A stretch of 64,000 bases of DNA, from NCBI GenBank assembly GCA_029204225.1, contig CM055110.1, positions 32,993,436 through 33,057,435 on the forward strand, written 5' to 3'. Numbering within the stretch: position 1 is the stretch's first letter; each line of letters begins with the position of its first letter. The notes under the pieces were generated by a model. It saw nothing but the letters and a program-made list of their open reading frames with translations. It did not search any database and was not told where the DNA came from. The position numbers and the translations under genes were made by a program. This document shows, piece by piece, positions 1 through 15,117 of this stretch. Origin of the DNA: Diphasiastrum complanatum (taxonomy: Eukaryota; Streptophyta; Lycopodiopsida; Lycopodiales; Lycopodiaceae).

Positions 1-148
1 TAGAAGATGCAAGCTTTCAAGGGAATAATCCTACTCCTTCAATATTGCACTCATGCTCACTTTCAAAGTATATGGTCTTCTTGACTCCATCATAAGGCAT
101 AATAGATAAAAAAAGTTCTTGGAGCCACACATATGTGAAGATGCTCCA

Positions 149-1087
149 CTATAATATACCATGAGTCATCCTTGTTGAAGGGTGGAAGAGGAGAAGCTTG
201 ATGCCATAAAGAGAGCCTTCTCCATCACTTGCAATATAGTCTTCTTTCTCATTGGTGATGTTGGCTTGATTGAGTTGATTCTTCTTCTTGAAGCAATTGG
301 TGGCATAATGGCCTTTCTTGCCACAATAAAAGCACTTGATCATCTTCTTCTTGAGATTTGAATTAGAAGCATGAGAGGTATCCTCCTCCTCTCCATCTTG
401 GTCTTTAGCTTTGTCATTAGAGAAGTGATGGTGTTGCTTCTTACTCCTCTCTTTGTGCTTGGCAAATAGAACTTTGCCATCATCATGATTGAGTGATAGC
501 TTGTCCATCCTCAAGAGTTTGTACTCTTGTCTTGATTCTTCAGAAATAAGCACACTTTGAAGGGCCTCCAAACTTGGTATCTCCTCCTTAATAGCATAGG
601 ATTGGAAAAGGTTGTCATATTCATCTCTCAAGCATTGAGAGAATGCTTGGACTAGCTCACTTTGATTGATTGAGTCACCAATACATGCAAGCTCCCTATG
701 AATATCCTTGACTCTCAAAACATAATTAGATGCACTCTCATCACTCTTTTGACTACTTTGGAATATTTTATTTCTAAGAGTGAGGAGCCTAGAGGTGTTC
801 TTAGCCTCATAGATGGACTTGAGACAATCCCAAGCTTCCTTGGATGTAGAACAATCACCAATCTCCCTCAATATCTCATTAGAGACATTCATCTTAATGT
901 AGTGGAGAGCCATCCTAGCTCTCTTCTTGTATTTTTGTACTTCTTGAAGGACTTGAGGCTCCTCCTCAATCCCAAGTACAATGTCCATCACATCTTGGAG
1001 TATCAAGATGGACTCCATCCTCAACTTCCATATTGAATAATTGGAAGAAGACAATCTCTCACTTGGTTGCAACAAGTATGAACTCAT
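149..1087 (-). CDS. Ty1/copia gag polyprotein (element A), C-terminal part of element outside window
   Basis: About 312 codons are open on the minus strand. The N-terminal half is a copia Gag of the DUF4219/UBN2 type: an SSSNYSIWKLRME block near the start, then an ALHYIKMNVSN block and an SKEAWDCLKSIYEAKNTSR block. A CCHC zinc knuckle follows near the end, CFYCGKKGHYATNC (C-x2-C-x4-H-x4-C), inside a Lys-rich tail. I start at the Met before SSYLLQPSERL because related Gags in this window begin just before this motif; an upstream in-frame Met at 1219 would add 44 residues with no family similarity. The reading frame ends shortly after the knuckle, so protease and pol should lie beyond the left edge. 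Gag packages element RNA into virus-like particles. The frame is unbroken, so this copy may be younger than the others here. PBS and LTR lie upstream in the right order. Confidence 0.85.
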   Translation of the reverse strand: MSSYLLQPSERLSSSNYSIWKLRMESILILQDVMDIVLGIEEEPQVLQEVQKYKKRARMALHYIKMNVSNEILREIGDCSTSKEAWDCLKSIYEAKNTSRLLTLRNKIFQSSQKSDESASNYVLRVKDIHRELACIGDSINQSELVQAFSQCLRDEYDNLFQSYAIKEEIPSLEALQSVLISEESRQEYKLLRMDKLSLNHDDGKVLFAKHKERSKKQHHHFSNDKAKDQDGEEEDTSHASNSNLKKKMIKCFYCGKKGHYATNCFKKKNQLNQANITNEKEDYIASDGEGSLYGIKLLLFHPSTRMTHGIL

Positions 1088-1831
1088 TGAAGTCATGTAA
1101 AGTGGAGATAAATAAAAGTGATGAACAAAAAATGTTGCTTCTCTCTCACTATAGGATCCAATAATGGTGCTACCATCTCCTATGCAAGATCTTGCAACAA
1201 ACTGTGAGATGATTCTCACTAGCTATCTCAATCTCTCCAAAACTAGATCTACTTCACATCAAATGATGAGTATGGGCAAAGTTAGAATAAAACACTCTTA
1301 GCACGTGTGAAATACACTAAGAAACCAAATTTGACTCAAATACAATGATATTGCATGAAACAAAATGGCTAAGATCTCAAAACAGTGCCTAGATCACATA
1401 TAGATGAGATTGGTAAGCATTCAACTGGATTTTGGATCAAACAAGCAATCTTTTGACCAAGCCAAATGTGTCCACCCAGGTCTAGGTGCCCTACCTAACC
1501 CTCTTCAAAAGCTTATAACTTTTGATTGGCTCAACCAAATGGAATGAAATTGATTGCATCATAAACTAGACAAAAATAGCTGCAAAACAAGCTATCTAGC
1601 AAGATTTTTGGATCAAACATGAAAGAGAACTCCCAAACTGAAATTGGATGTTCCTCACATGTGTCTGAGCACCTGATTCATACAGTGGTCAGACCCAATC
1701 AATGTCCTTTTAATCTCTTTTGATCCAAAATTGAACAAGATAGCTAGGAAAATGGGCCTTGACAATTTCTAGCTCAAGATTGATGAATAGTTTTCACTCA
1801 AATGGATCAAAATGCATGGTAACCTTAGGTA
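1088..1831 (-). other. Untranslated leader of copia element A
   Basis: This is the stretch between the gag start and the primer-binding site. It has no coding signal in either direction. A 5' leader of this length is usual for plant copia elements. It contains several CACATGTG/CACGTGTG-like palindromes (near 1300 and 1660). Confidence 0.5.
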
Positions 1832-1844
1832 GGCTCTGATACCA
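1832..1844 (-). promoter_or_regulatory. Primer-binding site (initiator tRNA-Met) of copia element A
   Basis: The minus strand reads TGGTATCAGAGCC, the standard copia primer-binding site complementary to the 3' end of plant initiator tRNA-Met. It directly follows the LTR end (AACA) and primes minus-strand DNA synthesis. Confidence 0.9.
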
Positions 1845-2648
1845 TGTTGAATTTCACACGTGTGGACTGTCCACAGCATGTACTTTTGATCTCCTAAGGT
1901 GTGTAGATGCACCAAGATCAAGACTAGATTGAGATTCAAGATCTATCTTTGATTCTATGGCAAAAACACACTACTACATGCATTCAATCACTTCACCTCT
2001 CACTCACACGTGTGGGGAAGTGTTCCAAAAGTATTCTAAGTAAAAACAAGCTGCTCTCCTCAGGTAGAGAGAGAAAAACCATCATGAGCTCTCGGGTAGA
2101 GAGAGAAAGCTAAAATTCATGACACTCAAAATTCACTCAATCTCAAAATCAATTAGATCCAAAGGAGGAGTACAATGATACTAATAGATTAGCTACCACT
2201 ATGCTTAACTATGATTGGATCACACTTTGACACCTCTTAATCCTATTGGACCATTGATCCATTCACCTCTAAATTCTATTGGACTATATTCAGGGCACAC
2301 CTCAATTTTCTATTGGACCTCACAAGGTTCCACCTCTAAATCCTATATTGGACCTCTTAAGCTTCATCAAACAAAAGCATGACACTTGTTTACACTCTAA
2401 TTTGGCTCTATTTGGCTGGCTCAATTGGCATTACAAGTGAAAATGGATAATTGCCATCATCTATGCCAAATTGGACTATATCAACATCCTACACCTAAAT
2501 GCTTGACTATGAAATTCTATGAGACCCCTATATCAAACATTTTGATTTACTTTACAATTCTCCACACGTGGGAACATCTCCACACATGTGAGATTCACTT
2601 ACAAACTTCTATCATAAAATACCAAGCTAGATTTTTGCCAATTTCTCA

Positions 2649-2650
<2 letters not shown>
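1845..2650 (-). mobile_element. 5' LTR of copia element A
   Basis: One edge is fixed by the adjacent PBS: on the plus strand the LTR opens with TGTTGAATTTCACACG. The other edge is set at TTTCTCACA, whose complement TGTGAGAAATT resembles the start of the 14481 LTR (TGTGAGAGATT). This gives about 806 bp with TG..CA ends. The outer edge abuts a CT microsatellite. Several CACACGTGTG-type palindromes lie inside. The partner LTR is outside the window, so no target duplication can be checked. Confidence 0.6.

Positions 2651-2734
<84 letters not shown>
2651..2734 (+). repeat. (TC)n microsatellite
   Basis: Uninterrupted TC dinucleotides for about 84 bp, directly against the outer edge of LTR A. Confidence 0.97.
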
Positions 2735-2739
<5 letters not shown>

Positions 2740-3079
2740 ATTCATGTTACATTTAATAAGTTTTAGTAAGTTGAACTTTATCTTTCAAAGCTCATGTATT
2801 GTGTTATGTTATGCCTCTTCTCTCTTGTTTTCTGTGGAGATTGATTGATAACTAGATCTTGGTGACATTGACTCTTGCTTTACTTGAGCTAGGCAATTCT
2901 AGTTTATTACGCTTTTCATGACAGATATAATTTCATCAATAAGTTTTCACACATAACACCTCATTTTCTAATCCAATTATTTCAGAGATTTTGTCTTCTT
3001 TTGTAGGACATATACAAAATTCTCTTCCATATGGATGAAAAAATGGGTCAAATTTTTAGAGATGCGTCCTGAAGACTAC
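2735..3079. other. No gene seen
   Basis: AT-rich sequence between the CT array and the short-unit repeat. No coding match or promoter pattern could be supported. Confidence 0.5.
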
Positions 3080-3360
3080 TTATTGATGGTCTGCATAATG
3101 ATTTGAAATTGCGAATATTGAGAAATAAAGATTTTGAGGTTTTGATTGTGAATATTGATCGCAAACATTGTGAATTACTAATGTGAAATTTTGAATATTG
3201 AGAAACGAATACTATGTAATATTGATGTGAATATTGAGAAAATTGTGAATAGTAATTGTGAATATTGTGAATACTAATCGTAAGATTGTGAATACTGATG
3301 TGAAATTGTGAATATTGGAGAAACAAATATTATGAAATACTAATTGTGAATATTGAGAAT
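3080..3360 (+). repeat. Degenerate short-unit array (GTGAATATTGAGAA-like)
   Basis: The motif 'gtgaatattg' recurs about ten times with variable 3-12 bp spacers. It looks like a decayed minisatellite with a core of roughly 12-14 bp. The minus-strand ORF across it is a repeat artefact. Confidence 0.75.
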
Positions 3361-6300
3361 TGTCGATAGATTCTCTACTTGGGAGGATCTGTTTACTTTT
3401 TTTTTTGCTTACTTCTTAGTTCAGAAACCATTTCTTGCTTGTTTGGGCATTACTTGGCTGTTTTCTTATTTGTTACAATGCCCAGACCAGGCAAAAACGG
3501 ACTGATTCTTTGTAGTATTTTGTCATGCCTGTCAGAGGACAACTCAGGGTCATTCTCTCTGAAGGCACTCACACTCAAACAGAGATGCAAGCCATGAACA
3601 TTCATTTATAGATCAGCATGCAGCCCAAATGAGCATTTAATAGTTCTACAGCTACTACTCTAAAAACGAACTGAATCAGATCCTACACATTACTAAAACT
3701 AAGCTACACCTGCATTAATCCACAGAACTTAGAACAAGAAACTAATCTACATCATTTTAGAGCCCAAGGAATCAAGAAACCAACCAATCTTTTGATTCTG
3801 GACATCCCAAGAACGTCAAGAGCTAGAATGTCAAGAATATGCAGGATCTTCACCACATTTCTAGCCTATTTAGTTTACTTGAATGTTGATTCCTACATTA
3901 ATCCACAAACAAGAAATGAGATCTAATCCACTCTAGGAAAGCAGGAAATCTAATCCACTCTACAATCCACAACCACACACAAATGAGGGAAGGGCAAGAT
4001 CATGAATGCATTCACTCAAAAAACAAGCATGATCAAGGAGCTCAATGGATGCATCTAACCTGTGGAGACTCTTCTCATTTCAACATGGAGTTGATACAAT
4101 ACACAAAAATCTCCTCTTTACAAAGAGGGAGTCTCTTAAATAAGCAAGAGAGCTCCTTAGGTGGCATCCTAATGGCATTTCCACATTTTACAAATTACAA
4201 GTGAAATTATGCTCTCCATTAGAGGTCACCATCAAAAGGTGGCTCACTCTACTTTCTTTAAGAGGGGTCTACTTGCATTTATTACTTTGTCTAGAAATAG
4301 TAGTTCCTACATGGTCATTCCATCTTTCGGGATTCACCATGAGGCTTACACAGTTCTTGCTTGTCATTACTAACTAGTATTCCTCGGCTCTCATACTTGG
4401 CTCTCAATCTTTGTTAGACTCGTCTTTTCAGAGACCTCCTCGATCTAAGGTGAGAGGTGCTCTTGAGTTGCTCTGGTCGAGTATCTTGGGGATTCATCAA
4501 AATCAGCCAACATCATCCCATCCCTAATGTGTTGCAAGACCCACTGCAACTCATATTGGACGATGTTGCTCCACTTCCGCATTGGCATCTTCGAACAGTA
4601 CTTGGAAAGGCATAGATCCTCGTTCACTTACATAAAACCAAGTGCTTACTGTTGCCAGTCTTTATCACAAAAATTGTTTTTTACAAATTGCCACAATTGG
4701 ATCAGAATGTCTTATTGCTATAGGTGGTTGACATTCTCAAAATTGGAGAGCTCCTAGTAGCTTCATAACTTGCATGCCTAAGTACTTTTTGCATGTCTTC
4801 TTTCTTATCATTTGTATTTGTCATTAACGGTTTCATCTCTGGTTTCTTGGCATATTCTAACTTCTGGGAGGTCTGTATCCTCCTTTTGCTTTTGGGTGTT
4901 TTCGCAGTTCTTCGTTCAGTTGAAGTCCTAGTCTCAAGGAAAACCTTCGATCGGCAGGTTGCACAAGTCTTGGTTATCAGTCTTCAAGGGGTGGACTCAT
5001 CAACAAATTGGTGGTAGGAACAGATTTGGACGGATAGGTTGGTGAAGGTAGGGAGATATTACGAAGGCTTGGTGGAAGGGTGAAGGAACTGATAGTTCTA
5101 CAGTTACACCCTTGGGCCCTTGCAATGTCGAGCTTTGACCACCACTTGCTGGGTGAGGAGCTCGCTTTATTTCTCAGGTTCACGGTTGTCTTCATCTTTT
5201 TTTTTTCTGCAGCTGTTTCTTTTGGTCCAATACTTTTGGATCTCTTTGGGCTTTATAAGAGAGGATTCAACTATCATTGCTCTAGAGAGTTTTTTTTATC
5301 AAGATCGGTTTGACTCAACTGTTGCTTAGGTTTTGTCCTTTCCTCCTCAGCTTCTTGGATCTTTCTCTTTATTTTTTCTAGCTACTTTGCCTGCTTCTTA
5401 GATCTTTTTCGGTTGATCAACCAATGTAGGTGGTAGTTGGTCTCCGCAAGACACTTGCAATGATCTTTTAGCCACTTCAGTAAAACTTTATCAAAAAACT
5501 GGAGATTTCTCAGAAGAACGGTGAACTAATAATAAACAAATAGATGGAAGGTAAGGTGGAGGTGGTGACATCGGTAGATGGTGTGGATGATAGGCATGAG
5601 GATGGGCGTAGAAGTATGGCAAGAGGCTGGTTGAAGAAGGAGACTGATTTTTCTTTTCTGAAGGATATTTGTCGTGACTGGGATACTTCTTCTGACAGTG
5701 AGTCGCTTTGGATTGCCCATCTGCTTGCTTAGCCTTGCCTTTATCGTCTTTGGTTTTGTGATCTTGGCTATCGATCTCGCTGATGTTGTTGTTGGCAGGG
5801 TAACTGCTTCAGTGGATCCAAGCAGATCCACTCTCTTCCCCCCCTCCCAAAAATTAAAAAAAAATCTATTGGTGGGGATGTTGTTGCTGGTAACTATTCA
5901 TGCTCAAGATTGGATCAGCTTCTAGAACACGTAGTTGAAACATGTTGAACCTGCGACTAGACTAAAGATTGAACAAATTTTAACTAAATCTGTTTTGATC
6001 TTGTTGTAGTTGACTCGAAAATAAATATAACGACGATATATAGGAATCAACTCAAAAGTGACAAAGATTTTTTAAATTTTCAATATGCTTAAAGATCGTA
6101 AACTTTGTGCAAGGTGATCTGAAGATGGACAAATGAATGAAAATGTGTTCTTGAGACTCTCGTGCAGTAGCTATTTTTCATGCAAAAATCAATCACACAC
6201 TAGGAATGAAGAGGAACAAGAAAATAAACAAACTATACAAAGAGTGAGGATTGTATAGCACTTGTTGAACAAAACTTGCATTCATCAACATTTGACAATT

Positions 6301-7056
6301 GCAATAGTCCATTTGCTTTGGAGAGTAATGAGACTTACTCTGACATGCCCTTGTCAAAAACAAGGTAGGGTTGGTGACACTAAATCTATCATCATTGATA
6401 ACAGATGTTGTAAGATATAGCATGAAAAGTAGACAAGAAGAAGGTACTATTCCCATTAGTATCCTTCGAATCATGAGATTCATAATGGACCTCTGTTTAG
6501 ATTTTCGATTTTTCAAAGTTGGTTTGTGATAATCAAGTAGTGGAAATCTCATCAGAAATTAGATCGTCATATAGAACTAAGGTCGTAGGAGAGGGGAGAA
6601 GATGTCAATTCCCTGGGGAGGGTGCTCTTGTTTGGGAATAGTTTGTTGCTAAAGAACTAGTTTTGAGAGGGCAAGCCTATACCAAGTGATTGCTTCAAAA
6701 TTTGAGGCAGATTAATGATAGTGGGCTGCATGTTACTTTTCAAGTATGTGGGAGCTATTGTACCTACATTTAAAGTTCCATAATTGATAGGATCCTCAGA
6801 ATTTTTCTAAATATCTTACCAGCTTCGCAAGGGGTGATGGAAGGTTTGCACTCTGTCATGTGAAATCTCTCCAATATCTCGTTATCTTGATGAGATTTTT
6901 GATGCAAAGAGGGCCGAGACTAGAAGTGTTTTGGAAGGCAAGTGAAGACTTTGTGAACTTCTATATTCAGATTCTGTCCATAAAGTGTGAGTTGTTTTTT
7001 GTAGAGATCCTAGAGAGGGCCGAGAAGTACATTGATTGCACAAGTCACTAGCAAAG
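3361..7056. other. Long stretch without a supported gene
   Basis: Several ORFs of 60-120 codons occur on both strands, but none has a recognisable domain, a run of similarity to neighbours or consistent codon use. The part from about 4200 to 5950 is less AT-rich and could hide decayed mobile DNA; I could not assign it. Confidence 0.4.
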
Positions 7057-7990
7057 ATGGGATCAATAGGTGCATTCATCGTAGAAGCTAGTGAGGTTAA
7101 ACTCTACAAATTACACCATTTGGAAACTGAGGATGGAGTCACTCCTTGTGATCCAAAACGTCTAAGATGATGAATTTCTAGGTGGACACGAATTGGTGAA
7201 GTACAAGAAGAGGGCAAGACTAGCATTACATTGTGTGAAAATAAATCTTAGTAATGACCTTCTCAAAGAAGTTTCCATTTGCACTTCAGGCAAGAAAGCT
7301 TGGGATTCATTAAAGGCTATTTATGAATCCAATAACACTTATTGACATCTTGTCGAAGCTCTTATAGATGAAAAGATCATCAACACTAAGTGGATCTTCA
7401 AGTTGAAGCTCAATCCAGATGGTTCGACAACTAGATAAAAAGCTCGACTAGTCATCAAAGGCTACGAACAAACTTACATGATTGACTACACTAAGACATA
7501 CAAATATAGAGGATGCTTTGACATCACTTACTTATTCTGATTTTGATTGGACTGGTAATGTGGACACAAGAAAATCCACATCTGGCTATCTTTGTTTTCT
7601 AGCAGGAGGACCCATTTCGTGGAATAGTTGAATGCAAACATGCATTTATCTTGTCCTCCACAGAATCAGAATACGTCACAGCTACCTCTGCAGTAAGGAA
7701 CTTATCTGGCTCGAAAGATTGCTTCAGGATCTTATGATATCTCAAATCAGTCCAACTATACTCTATTGCGACAGTCAGAGCTGCATTGCTCTATCTCTAA
7801 ACCCACAAACTCACTCTAGAACTAAACACATTGAAGTCCAATTTCATTTTCTTTGAGAGAAAGTTCAGAATAAGAATGTCCAATTAAGTTACTGTTCTAT
7901 TGCTAGTATGTTGGTTGATATCTTGACTAAGCCTCTATCAGAACACAAAGGCATTCGAGTTTATCCCAATTCTTGAGCACCAATACACTA
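7057..7990 (+). pseudogene. Collapsed copia element E (gag head fused to RT and RNase H pieces)
   Basis: The order is a truncated copia. An ATG at 7057 opens a Gag head (GAFIVEASE, then after a frame change NSTNYTIWKLRMES), followed by LVKYKKRARLALHCVK and KAWDSLKAIYESNN. It jumps at about 7365 to the RT start (KIINTKWIFKLKLNPDG), then at about 7510 to RNase H: TRKSTSGYLCFLAGG, ELIWLERLLQ, LYCDSQSCIAL, RTKHIEVQFHF and finally MLVDILTKPL, the usual copia pol end. Protease, integrase and most of RT are missing. Stops and frameshifts occur throughout, so it cannot be functional. Two large internal deletions explain the layout. It ends just before the next CT array. Confidence 0.85.
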
Positions 7991-7992
7991 TG

Positions 7993-9488
<1,496 letters not shown>

Positions 9489-10601
9489 TACAAATATATT
9501 CCATTCTTGGTGACTAATAATGATCCTAAATACAGAAATTAGTTGCTTTTTACTCAGTTCGACTGTATCACTTCATAAATAATATAACTATTTTGCGTAT
9601 AATGACACCCGCGCTGTCCCAAAGCAAGGTTTCTCTTCAAATTATCTTGGATAGCATGGATTTGCGTAAGATAAATGGTTCTTACAAAAGGATTAGAATG
9701 GCACGGATTTGCCCTAATACCTTGTAAAGACCACAGAAACCTCACCAATAAGATGAAGCCTATCCAATACAAGGTCTAAAAAACCATGGGTTGGATATGG
9801 AGTTACGATAAACGTGAGTTCAGTTGTAACTATACTATTCAACCATGGCTTTTGCAAATTTATTACCCATTCAATAGTCATATCAAATTATGTTGAGATA
9901 CGACTGGAAAGCATGGATATGCTTAGGAGTATGGACAATAGTGCGTGACGTTTCTTAAGTCACCAAGGTTAGAATAGCATGGATTTGCTCTGACACCGGC
10001 ACATGTATTCACACCATTTTTTTTAGCGATAAGCGATATATATTGTGAAAACTATTCATACTTATGCTTTGAACGAAATGAACTGATGCGGACCAATGCC
10101 AAAAAACTGATCAGCATGGCACTCATCCTGATACGGTAATGGAGGGGCTTGGCCTATCATTAAAAAATTGTCTTTGTGTTTGGGAAGATTGGACTATGAT
10201 TTAAAATGCCATTTATGTTGATAAGTAGTATAACTTCTTTTGGACATGAATAACAACTAACACTCAGCTACGACACCTGTCTTCCCCACTGTACTAACTC
10301 GTGCAATTTTGTGTTGTGGAATGGTGGCAGGTATCAGCTGGACGTTTTGAGAGCGGTTATGCTATATGGTGCTTTACTATACTGTATTTTACTTTTCAGC
10401 TTTATTGTACCTTGTTGGTTTATGAATAAAGGCTTCAAAGGGTTTGGCCTTGCTTTGTCAAGAGGTGAAATGGTGTATTTCTCTCTCTGCATCCTTGTGG
10501 TGTAACTCCAACTATTCCTTGGTTGAGAGAGTCCTAAACCCTTATCCTTTATCCAGTTCATAAGCTAACAAAGGTCTATTTTCATGTTTTAGTCCACATG
10601 A
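9489..10601. other. Non-coding interval with recurring GCATGGATTTGC motif
   Basis: No supported ORF. A short motif close to AGCATGGATTTGC appears at about 9655, 9700, 9912 and 9974, with a weaker form near 10115, each followed by a variable segment. It may be the intron or spacer of the unit flanked by the 1.4 kb repeats. Confidence 0.45.
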
Positions 10602-11797
10602 TGGTTTGAAGATGCTGCTCTTTTGGGTTATGTAGAGCCCCTACCTCCACCTAACCACTTTATTCAAATGCTTATTTGTTGTATGAAAAAGGCCGTAGTG
10701 ATGCATTCTTTTATCATTGACACTGATAGGGCTACTTGTTCTTCTGCTGGACTTGAGGATAAGGTTTTATGTTTGACTGACTATTGGGGACTTTGGACTG
10801 GGTCAAGATCTATCTGGAGTTTGTTAAAAACAAGGATACTTTGAGTTTGGTAGAAGATATGTATGGCCGACTCAATGAATCTGTCGAAACATTTGAAGAA
10901 GATGAAATTTTTTTTAATCTACATATTAGGAAAGTCTTTATGTGCCTTGAGAATGAGAATGGTAATTCCTCTGTTGATGTGCCACATACTTCCTCTGATG
11001 CACTGCTTTCACCACACCCTTTGGTCTTTTTAGATGAGCTTGATGAGTACAGTGCCTCCCAGCTTGAATTGTTTTCTCAAGATATTTGTGATATTGGTGA
11101 TCAATCTTCATATGACTTTTGCCAATCCAAAAACTGTCAAATCCCTTTTGTACCCAGCAGAACTATTGAGCTCAAATCTACCTTTACTGCCTATAAGCTT
11201 TGGAGCCTACCTACTATCAATTTTCTTGCCCTTGTGCCTATCGACCTTTGGATCTTGATGTCACATCTTACTGAAAAAGAAATAGAAGTTTGTAGGTCCA
11301 CTGCTTTACACAAAAATCTTTCTCTTGAAGCTCCTGTAGCCACTGTTATTCGCATGAACAAATTTGAGCCTTCTTGTTGCCCTTATGAGCAAACCTGGGC
11401 CAGAATCAGAGGACACTTTGAGACTGGCTTTAATAATATAAACCTTCACCAAGAAAGAATCTGGAACTGGAAGCGACCAAATTTCTTTAAATGTAGATGT
11501 GGTGATAAATGCAAAAACAATTCTACCATTATCTGGTTTGACCACACCATTTGGTATATGATGAACAACCTAGGCAAGTTCTTCCTTGGTGCTTCTCTCC
11601 AAAATCAAACGAATGCTTTCTTTCTATGGCTACATAAGCCCACTAGAGATGTGGTTAAGGCACACCTTACCTTTCTTTTCATTCGACAGTACATGGTTGA
11701 TGCCTCTATTGAGCTTGCCAAAGATTCTTTTGCCAAACTCTTATCACACCTTGGCGATGCTGAAAACATACGAGAGATAGAGCACCTCCTTAAGTGA
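10602..11797 (+). CDS. Unrecognised protein, 337 codons open plus frameshifted upstream extension
   Basis: The main frame runs 10784-11797. A second open frame from 10602 covers about 80 codons and overlaps its start; reading from one into the other near 10790 gives a continuous sequence, which suggests one 1-nt indel or a missed splice. The protein is soluble-looking. It has an acidic segment (VETFEEDEIFF), a Cys cluster (FKCRCGDKCKNN) and a helical C-terminus (ELAKDSFAKLLSHLGDAENIREIEHLLK). No signal peptide, transmembrane segment or known domain is evident. It is the longest retroelement-unlike ORF here apart from the CCCH gene, and it lies between the two 1.4 kb direct repeats. It could be a captured host-gene exon or an element-specific protein. 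I do not assign a function. Confidence 0.45.
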
Positions 11798-12471
11798 CCA
11801 AGCTTTTCCACTCTCCAAGATAAATACTTTCAAAACACAAGCAAAAGAATGAGTAATTTTAATCTCAACAATCCAAACTCCGTGATATCTGCATCAGGGA
11901 CAGGGAAGAGAAGATAGTTTACTGGAAAGGAAGGGCAAAGTAGCACAAAGAGCGACCTCCCTATCAAAAGGCTGAATTTTTACTGAGCTTAATTGGTGTG
12001 CAGGATGAGGAAAGGATAGAAAGGAGAGAAGTCAGTATCTCAGCAATAGGATGTATAGCTGACCACTAGCAGTGATTCATGGAGCTCTTTTTTACATCTA
12101 TGTTACCGCAATAGAGTTTTTGAAGCAATCCATGTGAAGACTTTTTATGCTCATGTTTTATTCAGACTATTCGTTGTTGTAGATGAACGCTTTCATGATA
12201 TTACATTCGGTTGGACTTACCTACCAAGTGTCAAAAGTGATTGGTATTTTCCCTATAATGTTTTTTGTGATTTTGACATAGAAACTTACATTCGTGTGAA
12301 TGCTTATCTCTTAATAGATTCAAGAACTTTGTTGCAAAAAAATTTGGGCATGTTATTTCTACGGATAGCAATATTGTTATTGAGTTTTCTTGATCATTAG
12401 GAAAGGGGTTGAAGTCGGGACTGTTAAGTCTATCTAGGACAAGCTTCTGTACAAAGAATTTACATATGAAA
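11798..12471. other. No gene seen
   Basis: Sequence downstream of the 337-codon ORF. A plus-strand ORF at 12134-12400 has no recognisable features. No polyadenylation pattern could be singled out. Confidence 0.4.
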
Positions 12472-12771
12472 CTAGGATTGTGTTTGTGCCTTGTCAATGC
12501 CATTGATGTAGAGCAAATTTGTGAGGCATAGTCTTTCATTTTTAGTAGTTTGTATTTTTATAGTCGTGTTCTTATTGCCATATAGCCAGGTTCTTTTTTT
12601 GATGATTTTCATGGCAATGTTTTTACAAAAAATCACATGCTCCCTTATAGTTTCTTCATTTAAATGTTCATGCATAGGCAAGAGCATGATTAATTTGAAC
12701 CATCCATCATAATGTTCAGAAGCCACCTCATTCATATTATTCTTTCTCAAGGTAATATGATTGAGGCCCAT
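12472..12771 (-). CDS. Small unrecognised ORF, 99 codons
   Basis: The minus strand carries an uninterrupted Met-initiated frame with ordinary amino-acid composition (segments HYDGWFKLIMLLPMHEHLNEE and NERLCLTNLLYINGIDKAQ). It has no low-complexity sequence and no recognised domain. The bias to Asn, Lys and Ile is what AT-rich DNA gives by chance, so this may be a gene fragment or a random ORF. Confidence 0.25.
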   Translation of the reverse strand: MGLNHITLRKNNMNEVASEHYDGWFKLIMLLPMHEHLNEETIREHVIFCKNIAMKIIKKRTWLYGNKNTTIKIQTTKNERLCLTNLLYINGIDKAQTQS

Positions 12772-12959
12772 CTTTAAGGATTTACGTAAAATCGGGCTTT
12801 AAAACTATCACATATGTTATGGAAAAGCTAATTGGGTTTTTACCCAACATCTACTTGGGGAACGACTCTTTGCCATATCTACTATGTATGTACAAAGCTA
12901 TCCCTTACGGGGAGCTAACTGCCCCCTAAGGGATTCACTAGCTGCGGGTCGGTTGATGG

Positions 12960-14480
<1,521 letters not shown>

Positions 14481-15117
14481 TGTGAGAGATTTCAACTAGT
14501 TTAGTCTAGTTTAGTCACATTTTGGTAAATTGTCAATAAGAGGCCAAAACTTATTTTAGACTTAGAGATAAACTTTTTGAAGTTATATTAGTTTATTAAA
14601 CATTCAATAAACACTTTTTGAAAGTGTGGGAAAGTTGGTAGTCGATTTTGAAAGAGATTCAAATTTGAACTTTGGGTACATTGAATCTAGACCCAAAAAT
14701 AGTAGAGTTTACATTTTGAAGAGAAAGCCAAGTGGCCAAATAGGGTTTGAAAACTCTATAAAAGGATGTAACTCGTGGAGAGACACATATTCTCTCTTCT
14801 ATCTCTCATTTCATCATTATACATGGTTCTCTTTGGGTTCTACCTCTATGATGTTATCTTGCAATCTTGTGTGTAGAATGCTCATATTTTGCTATTTTCG
14901 GTTCCACGCATGTGAAATACAGTAGGGTACTGTAATTGTAGGGACAACAAACATATTTTATGTTTTGGTTCATGTTTGATCAGTGTCTCTTAGAGTTTGC
15001 ATCTCATTTTGTATGTAGATGTTGATTTTCCTACATTGGCAGGATTGTTGGTTTGCTTCTTATTGTAACCAAAGATTTGGGATGGATTGGATCTTGAATG
15101 ATCTGAAATCCTTCACA
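14481..15117 (+). mobile_element. 5' LTR of copia element B
   Basis: Begins TGTGAGAGATTTCA and ends TGAAATCCTTCACA, an imperfect terminal inverted repeat with TG..CA ends, about 637 bp. The right edge is fixed by the adjoining PBS. The left edge is fixed by the break in the 1.4 kb repeat. A TATA box lies inside. No matching 3' LTR is visible downstream. Confidence 0.85.
14757..14764 (+). promoter_or_regulatory. TATA box of LTR B
   Basis: TATAAAAG about 275 bp into the LTR, the expected place for the U3 promoter of a copia LTR. Transcription would start some 30 bp downstream, in the segment after GGATGTAACTCG. Confidence 0.6.

Noticed and set aside
3048-3326. 92-codon minus-strand ORF
   Set aside because: Translation of the GTGAATATTG short-unit array (Ile, His, Asn, Ser repeats).
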